Position numbers and translations under genes: made by a program
Shown here: in pieces, positions 18,801 to 27,756 of the stretch
Layout of the letters: each line of letters starts with the position of its first letter
How positions within the stretch are numbered: the stretch's first letter is position 1
Notes under the pieces: generated by a model
Told to the model about the DNA's origin: nothing
What the model saw: the letters and a program-made list of their open reading frames with translations, nothing else
Databases searched by the model: none
Assembly: GCA_002787635.1 (NCBI GenBank)
Contig: PCXK01000028.1
Location: 148,118 to 212,117, forward strand
Reading direction: 5' to 3'
Source of the DNA: Alphaproteobacteria bacterium CG11_big_fil_rev_8_21_14_0_20_39_49
Lineage (GTDB): Bacteria > Pseudomonadota > Alphaproteobacteria > Rickettsiales > UBA6187
DNA length: 64,000 bases

Positions 18801-18935
18801 GTAGGGAAAAAGAACGAAGGAGTTATAGCCACCAAGTACAGGGTCAAAGGTCCGTATGAAGATGTTAAGATAACGGTAAATCCTCTGACAATATTAACTC
18901 CGGGCTTTTTGAGGAATATATTTGATATATTTTAA
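15846..18935 (+). CDS. AsmA-like / YhdP-type protein (DUF3971), envelope lipid transport candidate
   Basis: A 1029-residue protein with an N-terminal membrane anchor (about residues 10-35) and a very long beta-rich periplasmic body. The C-terminus (YRVKGPYEDVKITVNPL ... TPGFLRNIF) is the typical ending of alphaproteobacterial AsmA/DUF3971 proteins. E. coli relatives (YhdP, TamB, YdbH) form bridge-like channels carrying phospholipid to the outer membrane. I use the GTG at 15846, since the next ATG would cut into the anchor. A shell-A element lies directly upstream. Role by homology only. Confidence 0.85.
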   Translation: MIIISLKFSTKLILILSVLFMLGCASLFAWILTGSRSLSSITPSIERELSSLSKNINVTIEESFIKWDRDEKAIVIEANNVSVLNRKSNRPVAGFPKIAFDFSLLNFLKGNVVSSDITLINPTFYLDTTKKSLYFDSKEKDDAEANSVFNDVLESLKKGEYSFPVNSIRLKNADLFISNGFSDFVWHAKDGYIRIDKKSKVISELNLNFGKETTYLGAEISYKEGAFDNQLKFKDLPSYILSDLFPDKDILKNVNLISSGNVNFLISEEGEMIQTEFDIGSITGEVELLKAFAEKFKIVGAKAKGSFYDSFSMLTLDKFDAKIDDSIVLISGKFANLIPSPDFAPLIKADVTVKDFKVSNLHKYWPILLGEAVRGWVIYNITGAEVDKATGTFNFTPEYFNRMYAWNRSGKVGPIPRMDENAIDALIEVENAKVTYMEPYPHINDISGTVSFTGREMNVNVKGAKIRDSLVNNAVVIIEDMYEKNSPIKISGEFNGYVRDSVAFLKPALKKHRLTKHLDSIYNATGALRGNASISFPITASLSYDQFDIEIDSKFSDVKLPSFINGHDVSDSSFNLTLKDNLLNVDGTFGVLNSTAKVSYNRDITVNNKSDYTISGKFTPEKLKKLGIADIPEFIKNELFLEAKMRERNETTYVNGDIDLTKSEISIEKADFFKEVNKKSKLVFALKDYKEGSINETEVKSFVLSGDDFAINGSLKINNAKLNSLEIQSAKYKNNDYSLSYKLENNGHVVQLNGKTLDLSSVSFGEFFKDEKTDENNAFSFKAAVDKVFMKNSESLSKLTVDMDCSSELCSSINAYAKAARDSFVALSVKPVGKSYSFMLEADNAGSVINAFGISKHIEGGRLTVESTFSKSKNGLVANGLIQIRDFTAIKTPVLGKLLTLASLKGISDLLNNNGIRFERFAAPFHLSRGVITLHDAKTAGSSIGITSEGTVDMNSGHIDLSGAIVPAYEVNKVLGDIPLLGNLLVGKKNEGVIATKYRVKGPYEDVKITVNPLTILTPGFLRNIFDIF

Positions 18936-18955
18936 CGTGTAAAAAGTAGAAACTA

Positions 18956-19501
18956 TCAGACTTTTTTAGATATGGCGATTGCCGTTTTGGTCATTAAAGA
19001 AACAGCACCTCTTAACAAGGGATATGCCGGAGCTTCTTTTGCATGGTTTGCTATTCCTAAGTCCCTATGTTCAATTTCTTCATCACGGAACTTTTTGATT
19101 TTTTTCTTTAACTCAGCTTCATCATCAGACAGATTATCAAGCTGTTCCTGATAATGCTTTTCTATAACGTCCTCCACAGCTTCGGTACATGCCATAGCTG
19201 CCTTTTCTCCCATAAGTGCCGTAGCCGCACCCAAGGCAAACGCACCCACATGCCACACGGGCATCATAACCGTAGGTCTTACCCTGCGATTTGATATTTC
19301 ATTCTCAAAATATTGCAGATGCTCTTCTTCCTGCTGTGCCATATGCTTTATGGTTTCATACGAAGCGGACTTTTTCAGAACTGCCATCTGACCTGCATAT
19401 ATCATCTTAGCACCATACTCACCGGCATGGTCTACTCTTATAACCTCATGAACAAATTGTTCATCTTTTATGTCACCGGGTAATCTATTCTTTTTTGTCA
19501 T
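18956..19501 (-). CDS. coq7: Demethoxyubiquinone hydroxylase (COQ7)
   Basis: A 181-residue di-iron monooxygenase performing the late ring hydroxylation in ubiquinone synthesis, at the inner membrane. Ferritin-like iron ligands are visible: the glutamate in RVDHAGEYGAK, ExxH in QQEEEHLQYFE, a middle glutamate in TEAVEDVIEKHY, and ExxH in EEIEHRD. Its start overlaps the dsbB end by 17 bp, so the two are probably co-translated; both belong to quinone-linked membrane redox chemistry. Confidence 0.96.
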   Translation of the reverse strand: MTKKNRLPGDIKDEQFVHEVIRVDHAGEYGAKMIYAGQMAVLKKSASYETIKHMAQQEEEHLQYFENEISNRRVRPTVMMPVWHVGAFALGAATALMGEKAAMACTEAVEDVIEKHYQEQLDNLSDDEAELKKKIKKFRDEEIEHRDLGIANHAKEAPAYPLLRGAVSLMTKTAIAISKKV

Positions 19502-20036
19502 GTGTTTTTCTGTAGGAATCGGACTTGTTCATCAATCTTATTTCTTTATACATTCTAACCGACATTATCAGCGTTATAAGACCGATAGAAGCCGAAAACA
19601 TAAAATTCCACCCAGCCATTGATAAGCCCAAAAATACAAACTGCGGTTTGTCACACGGAACATTAGGCTTGCCCATTATCTGTGTAGTCATTTCCTCTAA
19701 AGTTGAAGGCACTTCATCTTCGCCGACTACGCAGCCATCTGTAAGTGAAAATCTCCCCTGTTCCACACCAACGTGAAAAAAAGCCGTACCTCCGCCTGCT
19801 ATTAACGCAAGCGAGCATATGAATATCAACATTATTCTTAATGTCTGGTATTTTTTCAAGAATATTGCTATACCGCTTAGCAGGGTAATAACAAAGTATG
19901 GTATCCTTTGGTATAAACACAATATACAAGGCTCCATGCCAAATACATACTGCGACGTATAAGCACCTGATAATGCTAATATACTAAATATAAAGAGAAA
20001 TAATGTTATGTTAATACGCATGTTATTATTTTGCAC
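19485..20036 (-). CDS. dsbB: Disulfide bond formation protein DsbB
   Basis: A 183-residue inner-membrane protein with four hydrophobic helices that reoxidises DsbA by passing electrons to quinone. The first periplasmic loop has the CxxC pair (EPCILCLYQR); the second loop has two separated cysteines (DGCVVG and NVPCDKP), as in alphaproteobacterial DsbB. An internal ATG (M6) could be the true start. It overlaps coq7 by 17 bp. No dsbA is in the window. Confidence 0.93.
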   Translation of the reverse strand: MQNNNMRINITLFLFIFSILALSGAYTSQYVFGMEPCILCLYQRIPYFVITLLSGIAIFLKKYQTLRIMLIFICSLALIAGGGTAFFHVGVEQGRFSLTDGCVVGEDEVPSTLEEMTTQIMGKPNVPCDKPQFVFLGLSMAGWNFMFSASIGLITLIMSVRMYKEIRLMNKSDSYRKTHDKKE

Positions 20037-20081
20037 AAAAAAACCGGCTTACACAACAAATTTATTAGAAAATATTAAGGC

Positions 20082-20195
20082 AGTGTTCAATAAACATAGC
20101 TTTTGTCATGCTGAATTTATTTCAGCATCTCTAACATGACAAAAATTAAAGATTTCAGTGTAATTTTTACAAAATCTATGTTTATTTAACACTCC
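20082..20195. mobile_element. Shell-A MITE at the DUF3179 stop codon
   Basis: Ends CAGTGTTCAATAAACATAG and CTATGTTTATTTAACACT surround a TGTCATGCTGAA/TTCAGCATCT core and the tag AAAGATTTCAGTGTAATTTT on the right. The direct repeat AAATATTAAGGC occurs at 20070-20081 and 20196-20207 (12 bp shared; 8-9 bp of it may be the true duplication). The right copy contains the stop codon of the neighbouring gene. Confidence 0.85.
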
Positions 20196-20200
20196 AAATA

Positions 20201-21214
20201 TTAAGGCTTACTATTAAAACTATGATGCATTACGCCTTCGGGGTGAAATGCGTCAAAAACAAAGGCAAAAGTTACTACGTAATTCGTATCCTTAAATAAC
20301 CCTTCCTCAACTTTCTTTATCACCGAAACATTGCCTATATCACGGGATAAGGATATATTAAAATTATCCAAAACCGAGCTTTGCAAAGGTCTCCAAAAAA
20401 GAACTATATCGTTATGTTCTATTTGCTTCATTCTTCTAACCGTTTTTAAAGGCCATGCCTCATCACCTACAACAACAACATATTCCATGGGAGCTATCTC
20501 CCCCTTATATTCGCCGTCATATAGATAAGGAATGGTTGCACTATCATAGTCAGGATACGGGCTTGCACCGTAACTTCTTATAATTTCATCTGGAACCATA
20601 ACCTTGCCCTTAGGCTGCCTTAGCCTATACATATGCAAAGACTCGACCTTGGATATAACTTTATTTAGCCCCCTGCCAATCATATCCCCTACAACCGCAT
20701 CACCTGTATATTGCTGCCACCAGCTTTCGGTTTTTCTGTCATACATTAACCTGTTGGACTTATATAATTTACCTGTAGTGCCAAACTCAACCTCTTCACC
20801 GTCTATCAACCGTTCAAATACAATAGATGAATTACAAAGCGGACAATATGTAACTGCAATAGGAGTGTCACCTATCTTATCGTTAATTATCTCATGCCAT
20901 AAAAGTATTCTGAGCGGATAGGCTCTTGCCTCACCGTTTAAATAAACAGTAATAACAGGCTCATATATATGAATATTATCTATCCCATCAACCGTTTTAA
21001 ATACCGGATTATCTATAGAAGGTATTCCGTCTTTTTTTGGTCCACCCTCTATTATGCGGCTATAATCGATAGATGATTTCGTAAAATCGGTTTTAGACCA
21101 TTCTTTTAGATATTTTTTGTATAGCTTATCGCTGACTTCTTCCGAGTTTTCAGCAAATACATTAGATGCAACCAAACTAAATATAACAACTATGACTATA
21201 TTAAATTTACTCAC
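20201..21214 (-). CDS. DUF3179 domain-containing secreted protein
   Basis: A 337-residue protein with a signal peptide (IVVIFSLVASNVFA, cleavage near residue 22) and the DUF3179 core: AYPLRILLWHEIIND, then a TYCPLCNSSIVFER CxxC motif and FGTTGKLYKSNRLMYDR. The function of this family is unknown; the CPLC pair suggests metal or redox chemistry. It begins 12 bp after the DD-carboxypeptidase gene and probably ends that operon. Its stop codon lies inside the target-site duplication of the adjacent MITE. Confidence 0.88.
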   Translation of the reverse strand: MSKFNIVIVVIFSLVASNVFAENSEEVSDKLYKKYLKEWSKTDFTKSSIDYSRIIEGGPKKDGIPSIDNPVFKTVDGIDNIHIYEPVITVYLNGEARAYPLRILLWHEIINDKIGDTPIAVTYCPLCNSSIVFERLIDGEEVEFGTTGKLYKSNRLMYDRKTESWWQQYTGDAVVGDMIGRGLNKVISKVESLHMYRLRQPKGKVMVPDEIIRSYGASPYPDYDSATIPYLYDGEYKGEIAPMEYVVVVGDEAWPLKTVRRMKQIEHNDIVLFWRPLQSSVLDNFNISLSRDIGNVSVIKKVEEGLFKDTNYVVTFAFVFDAFHPEGVMHHSFNSKP

Positions 21215-21226
21215 ATCTCACCGTCC

Positions 21227-22354
21227 TTACGATTGGGACTCCAACAACGTTTTAATATTTGTTATAAAACGATTAAAACTACCTGCCTGTTTAACATCGT
21301 CAGATGCGACAAGCGGATATCTTTTTCTTTCCATATTCGGTATCTGTATAAACAAGCTTCCTATTTTATCACCTTTTTTTATAGGGCTTGCAACCGGTCC
21401 TTCATACTCTATGCCGACCTGTATATCATTTGAAGAAAGCTTAGGTATCAATAGCTCTATATCATTTTGGACTGACAAACTTACTTCATCGGTTTTGCCT
21501 TGCCACACCTGTGCATTATCAACCACCTGTCCTTTTTTGAATAATGTTTTTTTGGTAAAATTACGGAAGCCATAATTTAACAATCTTTCAGCCTCATCAG
21601 TCCTGTTAAATTCGCTGTCCAGACCGTTTACCACAGCCAACACACGGCGACCGTCTTTTTCACCTGAAATAACTATACCGTAACCGCCATCATCGGTATG
21701 CCCCGTTTTTAAACCGTCAACACCGATATCCCTGAATAATAAAGAGTTCCTGTTGGCTTGTTTTATATTGCTGTATTTATACTCCGCCTTAGCAAAATAA
21801 TGGTAATATTCCGGAAAATCCTTGATTATACGGCGTGCAAGAACAGCCAGATCCTTAGCCGACATATAATGCCCGTCATCAGGCCAGCCCGTTGAATTTA
21901 CAAAATTGCTGTTTGTTAAACCTATTCTTTTGGCAGTCTCGTTCATCAGCTCCGCAAAAGATTCCTCCGACGAGGAAATACCCTCTGCAACGGTAATGCA
22001 GGCATCGTTACCCGACTGCACTATTATCCCGTTGAGCAATTCTTCAACGGTCACTCTTTCCGTATGTCTTAGGAACATCTTCGAACCGCCCTTTTTCCAT
22101 GCTTTTTCACTGACGGTAAATTCATCATCAAGATTTAATATACCGCTTTTTAAACGCTCAAATACGATATATGCGGTCATCACTTTGGTCATTGATGACG
22201 GTACCATTTTTTCATCGGCATTTTTCTGATACAACACCTCTCCCGTATCATAATCCAGCAGTGCTGCATATTTTGCCTTAGTATTAAACGCACTTGCGGT
22301 AAAAGGAATTAAAATAAGCAATATAAAATATGTTTTAATAATCAGTTTTTTCAA
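21227..22354 (-). CDS. dacA: D-alanyl-D-alanine carboxypeptidase (PBP5/6 type)
   Basis: A 375-residue low-molecular-weight penicillin-binding protein that removes the terminal D-Ala of peptidoglycan stem peptides. A signal peptide (FILLILIPFTASA) precedes the S11 motifs: SxxK in PSSMTKVM, SxN in VQSGNDACI and KTG in LKTGHTDDGG. The C-terminal PBP5-like beta domain is present, but I see no clear amphipathic anchor at the end. Third gene of the mltB-rlpA-dac operon. A second, shorter copy lies at 29267. Confidence 0.95.
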   Translation of the reverse strand: MKKLIIKTYFILLILIPFTASAFNTKAKYAALLDYDTGEVLYQKNADEKMVPSSMTKVMTAYIVFERLKSGILNLDDEFTVSEKAWKKGGSKMFLRHTERVTVEELLNGIIVQSGNDACITVAEGISSSEESFAELMNETAKRIGLTNSNFVNSTGWPDDGHYMSAKDLAVLARRIIKDFPEYYHYFAKAEYKYSNIKQANRNSLLFRDIGVDGLKTGHTDDGGYGIVISGEKDGRRVLAVVNGLDSEFNRTDEAERLLNYGFRNFTKKTLFKKGQVVDNAQVWQGKTDEVSLSVQNDIELLIPKLSSNDIQVGIEYEGPVASPIKKGDKIGSLFIQIPNMERKRYPLVASDDVKQAGSFNRFITNIKTLLESQS

Positions 22355-22383
22355 AACAAAGACCTTTCTTGATATTTAAATTA

Positions 22384-23625
22384 TTATTGAATTGACGGAA
22401 GCTCTTTAACTATCATAGCATCAGGGTGACCAAGATTAACTACTTTTTGTAAAGCCAGTTTAGCGACTTTCTCACTCGGTATAGGTCCGAGCCTTACCCT
22501 GTAAAGCTGCCTTCCGGCTACTGAGACGGGAGCAACTATTACATCACCCAGAGGCATAAGCCTTTTTTCTATCCTATATGCATTTGCAACATCGCTATAC
22601 GTACCCGCCTGAACAAAATGCTGTTCGGTTTCAGGAAGTTGCCTTACATTATCATCGTGCATCATAGGCTTCTTGTAATCCGGTTCCGACTTCAAAACCT
22701 GCTTTGTTACACTTTCGATAGTCCCTTCAATTTCGCTATCATCTATATCGCCCTGCCAAGTCCCTACCGCCTCTACGTCTACATCTTCTTCTATAGCATC
22801 GAGTTCTTTTTCAGCAACGTTTCTATTATTTTCCGACAGCTTATAATATTCTTCTGACGGCTTAGAATCATTTATCTGTATTTCAGGCAAATCACCTGAT
22901 GATGACGGAGTAACCGCAGGGCTTTTTGTCAACATATTAGAAAGCTTCTTAACCGGCTCTAATATCGAGTTTTTATCTACCGAGAGAGAAAACGGCGTAT
23001 TTTCTTCTTCCTTCATTTCATACTCTTCATCATCTATAGCATAGGGAGATTTAGGTTCGGACGATTTGAACAAAGATGAAAATCTACTTTGCTCCTCTTC
23101 TAATGGAGTTTGAGATAAAGGCGACTTTTTTATTCCGGCAAGCAATCTGTTTGTCTGTCCTTTTAAGAACTGCACCCTAACCTTTGCTATCCCCTTTTCC
23201 CTAAATCCCAGAATATCGGCGGCTCTTTCAGAAACATCAATAACCCGTCCTTTAGCAAAAGGTCCTCGGTCATTTACCATTAAAATTATCGTTTTGTTAT
23301 TTTCAAGGTTAGTTACCCTTACCATACTGGGCAACGGCAAAGTATTGTGTGCGGCGGTTAAAGAGTTTTTATCGAACGTATCGCCGTTAGCGGTCGGCTT
23401 GCCGTGAAATTCATCACCATACCACGACGATATACCCGTCTCATCATAATCGGGCTGTTCTTTAGGATAATACCACGTACCGTCTATCTGGTAAGGATTA
23501 CCTACTTTGTAATAGCCTTTATGATCGTCATAGCTTACTTTTGGAGGAGTTTTTTTCGATACCGCACATGATACCAGCAAGATTGAAGCAATTAATGTTG
23601 ATAATATCTGTTTATTGAACAACAT
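22384..23625 (-). CDS. rlpA: RlpA-family septal ring lytic transglycosylase with SPOR domain
   Basis: I start at the internal ATG (23625) because AGGAGAGG precedes it and the protein then begins with a lipoprotein signal (LIASILLVSC), giving 413 residues. Next comes the double-psi beta-barrel (GISSWYGDEFHGKPTANG, MVNDRGPFAKGRVIDVS), a long low-complexity acidic/Ser-rich linker, and a C-terminal SPOR domain (FVQAGTYSDVANAYRIEKRL) that binds denuded septal peptidoglycan. It cleaves glycan strands lacking stem peptides, usually at the septum. It follows mltB by 13 bp and precedes the DD-carboxypeptidase. Confidence 0.94.
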   Translation of the reverse strand: MLFNKQILSTLIASILLVSCAVSKKTPPKVSYDDHKGYYKVGNPYQIDGTWYYPKEQPDYDETGISSWYGDEFHGKPTANGDTFDKNSLTAAHNTLPLPSMVRVTNLENNKTIILMVNDRGPFAKGRVIDVSERAADILGFREKGIAKVRVQFLKGQTNRLLAGIKKSPLSQTPLEEEQSRFSSLFKSSEPKSPYAIDDEEYEMKEEENTPFSLSVDKNSILEPVKKLSNMLTKSPAVTPSSSGDLPEIQINDSKPSEEYYKLSENNRNVAEKELDAIEEDVDVEAVGTWQGDIDDSEIEGTIESVTKQVLKSEPDYKKPMMHDDNVRQLPETEQHFVQAGTYSDVANAYRIEKRLMPLGDVIVAPVSVAGRQLYRVRLGPIPSEKVAKLALQKVVNLGHPDAMIVKELPSIQ

Positions 23626-23638
23626 GAGACAACCTCTC

Positions 23639-24637
23639 CTAATTAATGATCCCGTCAGAAAGCATACCGACTGCCGTTGCAAAATACAACGAACGATTCC
23701 ACTTTAACACGGTTTTATAGTTTGAATAAACCAAAAAAGCACGCTTTTTGTCATCTTCAGGCTTTATTATCGAAGCTTTAATATCCGCTCTCTGCGGTAG
23801 GCTACCGCCATCTGCTTTTCTTACCCCTAATTTTTTCCAGTCGGACAAGCCCTTTTCAACATCTCTGCCGATTAATTTTTCATCAAAATTCTTAGGCAAC
23901 TTCACTTCACGCCCCCATGTAATATCATCATTCCAGCCTCTTTTAGAAAGATAGTTGGCAATTGACGCAAAAACATCTTCTTTAGTCCCCCAAATATCAC
24001 GCTTGCCGTCATTATTATGGTCAACGGCAAGCTCAAGGAAGCTTGACGGCATAAACTGCGTTTGTCCCATAGCACCCGCCCACGAGCCTTTCATATCTTC
24101 AAAAGCTATGTGACCTTCATCAATAATTTTCAAGGCATCGAGCAGTTCTTTCTTGAAAAACTCCGCCCTTCTGCCTTCAAAGGCTAAAGTAGCAAGGGTG
24201 TTAACTATTGTAAAACCACCCATATTTCTGCCAAAATCGCTCTCTACCGCCCATAACGCAACTATGAATCTTGGCTGAACACCATACTTTTTGCTAACTT
24301 CGTTTAGTATTTTTTCGTTTTCTTTTAACATCGCCTTAGCACGCTGCACCCTAAAATCAGGAACTACCGTCTGCAAATATTCTTCAAAGGTTTTGGTTTT
24401 ATATGGCTGTGTTCTATCCAGTTCTATAGCCCTTGGAACAAATTTAACATCTTTCATGAACTTATAGATAGTTTGCTCACTGATGCCTTTTTGCTTCGCC
24501 TCCTCTACAAAATCAACTATCCAGCCGTGAAAAAGCTTTTCGTCATAAACTATTTCTTCCTTTTCATTTGCAAAAGCAAGATTAGAAAGTAGCAATATCA
24601 CTACAAAAACAACTCTTTTAAAAATAGAAAATATCAT
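23639..24637 (-). CDS. mltB: Lytic murein transglycosylase B
   Basis: A 332-residue MltB-family enzyme cleaving the glycan backbone of peptidoglycan to 1,6-anhydroMurNAc products. The catalytic glutamate lies in ALWAVESDFGRNMG; other family stretches are WAGAMGQTQFMPSSF and VDHNNDGKRDIWG. It has an N-terminal signal peptide (VVILLLSNLAFA) and no lipobox. First gene of a cell-wall operon (mltB-rlpA-dac-DUF3179). Confidence 0.96.
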   Translation of the reverse strand: MIFSIFKRVVFVVILLLSNLAFANEKEEIVYDEKLFHGWIVDFVEEAKQKGISEQTIYKFMKDVKFVPRAIELDRTQPYKTKTFEEYLQTVVPDFRVQRAKAMLKENEKILNEVSKKYGVQPRFIVALWAVESDFGRNMGGFTIVNTLATLAFEGRRAEFFKKELLDALKIIDEGHIAFEDMKGSWAGAMGQTQFMPSSFLELAVDHNNDGKRDIWGTKEDVFASIANYLSKRGWNDDITWGREVKLPKNFDEKLIGRDVEKGLSDWKKLGVRKADGGSLPQRADIKASIIKPEDDKKRAFLVYSNYKTVLKWNRSLYFATAVGMLSDGIIN

Positions 24638-25041
24638 CGAACACCCAAAACCTATATTAGTTATATAATCTTTAATTTATGTCATGGGCGAGCTTGTTTC
24701 AACATCTAAAACCGGATACTGAAATAAATTCGCCTATGACAAATTTATCGACAACGAACACTTCCCCAAACCTAAATTTACTGCTAAATATTTCGAAATG
24801 TCCCGTTAATTGGTTTTTGTATTAAAAGTATTTGTCATGCTGAATTTATTTCAGCATCTGTTCTTTTTGTTAGTAGAACCTGAAACAAGTTCAGGTTGAC
24901 AAAAAATTACAAAAAACCAATTACCGATTAACGGGGCATTCCGAAATATTATATACACGCAAGATTACCGATTGCAATAGTTGAATCTGCAATTAAATTG
25001 TTTATATATGATATAAGTATCCATTTTGGGAGTATATAAAA
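24638..25041. repeat. 404 bp divergent gap with two palindromic elements
   Basis: This gap separates the divergent mltB and htrA genes. 24680-24741 is an inner-core palindrome (TGTCATGGGCGA ... TCGCCTATGACA). 24786-24950 is a complete shell-C element: long arms beginning AAATATTTCGAAATGTCCCG on the left and ending CGGGGCATTCCGAAATATT on the right, around a TGTCATGCTGAA/TTCAGGTTGACA core. The htrA promoter must lie in the remaining 90 bp; GGGAG sits about 9 bases before its ATG. Confidence 0.8.
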
Positions 25042-26457
25042 ATGAGAAATTCGTTTGCTTTATTGAGTGTTATAATAAGTTTTTTATTAATTTTATCTTG
25101 GCACGGAAATTCACATGCCGTAGAAAAAAAAGCACCGTCTTCAAAAGAAGAAGTGATATTATCATATGCTCCGCTTGTAAAAGGAGCATCACCTGCCGTT
25201 GTGAACATATATACAAAGAAGAAGGTTCAAATCAGGCGTAATATATCGCCGTTTTTCAACGACCCTATATTCCAACACTTCTTCGGCAATAATTTTTCCG
25301 GAGGCTCCGTAACAGAAAGGGTTGAAAGCTCTTTAGGCTCGGGGGTAATAGTAAGCAAAGGCGGGCTTATAGTAACCAATCACCATGTAATATCCGACAG
25401 TGCGGATATAAGGGTAGTATTATCAGACAGGCGTGAATTCAGTGCAAAAGTGTTATTAAAAGATGAACGCACCGACCTTGCATTATTAAAAATTGAAACC
25501 GATAAAGACCTTCCTTATCTGGAACTTATGGATTCTGACGACTTAGAGGTGGGGGACATCGTAGTTGCTATAGGAAACCCTTTCGGTGTAGGGCAGACAG
25601 TCACAAGCGGAATAGTCTCGGCAGTTGCCCGAACTACTATCGGCATATCCGACTACCAGTTTTTTATTCAGACCGATGCGGCTATAAACCCCGGCAATTC
25701 AGGTGGTGCATTGATTAACATGGAAGGCAAGCTAGCAGGTTTGAACACCGCTATATTTTCCAAAACAGGAGCCTCAAACGGAATTGGCTTTGCCATACCG
25801 TCAAATATGGTGAAAACCGTTATCCGCACAAAAGGTGAAAGGGTTGTACGCCCGTGGCTTGGAATCGGTATTCAGGCGGTTACACAGGAAATAGCCAACT
25901 CAATAGGACTTGAAAGACCGGTTGGAGGGATATTATCCGCCGTTCACCCCGATAGTCCGGCATCTAGAGCTGGCTTAAAGGTCGGTGATGTAATAGTAGG
26001 CATTGACGAACATGAAATAATTGATGAACATGCCTTGCATTTCAGAGTAGCCACATACAATATAGGCTCAACAGCAAGCATTCATTTCGTAAGGGACGGA
26101 AATTTAAAATCCTCCGCAATTGAAATGGCTCAGCCACCGGAGAAACCTAAACGTGATACAAGAATATTCAAAGGCAACAACCCTCTTTCCGGCACTACGG
26201 TTATGAACCTTTCACCCGCTGTTACCGATGAACTGGGGCTAAAATTCTTGGCAGAAGGAGTAATAATTACCAATATAGATAAGGGGGTTGCATCAAGGAT
26301 AGGTATTAACAAAAACGATATTATAAAAAGCGTTAATAACAAAGAGATAAGCAACACCAAACAACTTGAGGAAATCTTAGATAGTAATTTTTCAACATGG
26401 TCAATTACGGTACAAAGAGGCAACAGGCTTTTAAATATCATTTGGAATGTCAGGTAA
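25042..26457 (+). CDS. degP: Periplasmic serine protease of the DegP/HtrA family
   Basis: A 471-residue Do-type protease/chaperone for misfolded periplasmic proteins. A signal peptide (about residues 1-28) is followed by a trypsin-like domain with catalytic H115 (TNHHVI), D145 (TDLALLKIE) and S220 (NPGNSGGAL), then PDZ1 (GGILSAVHPDSPASRAGLK) and a second PDZ (GVIITNIDKGVASRIGINK). Its stop codon abuts the rarA start, giving an htrA-rarA-crcB-rluC transcript as in other alphaproteobacteria. Confidence 0.96.
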   Translation: MRNSFALLSVIISFLLILSWHGNSHAVEKKAPSSKEEVILSYAPLVKGASPAVVNIYTKKKVQIRRNISPFFNDPIFQHFFGNNFSGGSVTERVESSLGSGVIVSKGGLIVTNHHVISDSADIRVVLSDRREFSAKVLLKDERTDLALLKIETDKDLPYLELMDSDDLEVGDIVVAIGNPFGVGQTVTSGIVSAVARTTIGISDYQFFIQTDAAINPGNSGGALINMEGKLAGLNTAIFSKTGASNGIGFAIPSNMVKTVIRTKGERVVRPWLGIGIQAVTQEIANSIGLERPVGGILSAVHPDSPASRAGLKVGDVIVGIDEHEIIDEHALHFRVATYNIGSTASIHFVRDGNLKSSAIEMAQPPEKPKRDTRIFKGNNPLSGTTVMNLSPAVTDELGLKFLAEGVIITNIDKGVASRIGINKNDIIKSVNNKEISNTKQLEEILDSNFSTWSITVQRGNRLLNIIWNVR

Positions 26458-27756
26458 ATGAAATCCTTATTTGAAAATGATATTAAGCAAAACACGTCAA
26501 AACCTCTGGCTGAACTACTTCGCCCCAAAAAACTTGAGGAGGTTGTGGGGCAGGAACATTTGCTCGGCAGCGACGGCAGCCTGACAAGATTTTTAAAAAA
26601 CAGGAATCTGCCCAGCCTGATTTTTTGGGGAACTCCCGGTTGTGGAAAAACCACTATCGCAAGGTTGTTAGCAAACGAAATAGGCTACCACTTTGAAATT
26701 GTATCCGCCGTTACCAACGGAGTTGCCGACCTGAAAAAAATATTTCAGTCCGCCCAAATACGAAAACAAAACGGCACTAACACCTTACTTATGGTGGACG
26801 AGATACACCGATTCAACAGAGGGCAACAGGATTTATTCCTGCCATATGTTGAAGACGGCACGGTTACTCTTGTCGGAGCAACAACGGAAAATCCGTCCTT
26901 TGAAATAAATTCAGCTCTTTTATCAAGATGTAAAGTTCTAGTTTTAAAGCAATTAGCTAATAACAGCTTAAAAGAAATTGTAAAAAGAGCAGAAAATCAT
27001 TTTAACAAAAAACTTCCTCTTACTGACAACGCCTTAGAAACCATTTGCCGTATATCCGACGGTGACGGAAGATATCTGCTCGGTATGTGCGAAGACTTAT
27101 TTAACATGGAACATAGTCAGGAAATAGACACCGAACAGCTAACAAAAATATTGCAAAAACGCTTTCCCATTTATGACAAGAATCAGGATAGCCACTATAA
27201 TTTAATAAGTGCGTTGCATAAATCGCTCAGAGGCTCTGATGTTGACGCTTCCCTTTATTGGTTCAACAGAATGTTAGAAGGCGGCGAAGACCCGATATAT
27301 ATATGCAGAAGGCTGGTAAGGTTCGCAGTTGAGGATATAGGACTTGCAGACCCTAACGCAATTGTGCAGGCTAATGCGGCAAAAGATGCTTATATGTTTT
27401 TAGGCTCGCCCGAAGGAGAGCTTGCCGTGGCACAGTCGGTTATATATCTTGCCACAGCCCCTAAATCAAATGCGGCATATACGGCATATAAGCTATCAAC
27501 CGCATCTGCGAAAAATAACGGCTCGCTCCCTCCCCCTAAATATATAATGAACGCTCCGACCAAGCTTATGAAAGAACTTGGTTACAAGGAGGGTTACATT
27601 TATGACCACGACACCCCCGAAGGATTTTCAGGACAGGATTATTTCCCCGAAGAAATGGAAAGAGAAGAATATTATCACCCCGTTGAACGAGGCTTTGAAC
27701 GTGATATTAAAAAACGTATAGAATATTGGAAAAAAATTCGGGAGAGTAGGCAATGA
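26458..27756 (+). CDS. rarA: Replication-associated recombination protein RarA (MgsA)
   Basis: A 432-residue AAA+ ATPase related to clamp loaders that acts at stalled replication forks. Walker A is GTPGCGKTT (about residue 60), Walker B is [12 protein letters not shown], and sensor 1 lies in [11 protein letters not shown]. The C-terminal MgsA domain has the [17 protein letters not shown] and [22 protein letters not shown]-type stretches. It begins directly after htrA and its end overlaps crcB by 4 bp (ATGA). Confidence 0.97.
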   Translation: MKSLFENDIKQNTSKPLAELLRPKKLEEVVGQEHLLGSDGSLTRFLKNRNLPSLIFWGTPGCGKTTIARLLANEIGYHFEIVSAVTNGVADLKKIFQSAQIRKQNGTNTLLMVDEIHRFNRGQQDLFLPYVEDGTVTLVGATTENPSFEINSALLSRCKVLVLKQLANNSLKEIVKRAENHFNKKLPLTDNALETICRISDGDGRYLLGMCEDLFNMEHSQEIDTEQLTKILQKRFPIYDKNQDSHYNLISALHKSLRGSDVDASLYWFNRMLEGGEDPIYICRRLVRFAVEDIGLADPNAIVQANAAKDAYMFLGSPEGELAVAQSVIYLATAPKSNAAYTAYKLSTASAKNNGSLPPPKYIMNAPTKLMKELGYKEGYIYDHDTPEGFSGQDYFPEEMEREEYYHPVERGFERDIKKRIEYWKKIRESRQ

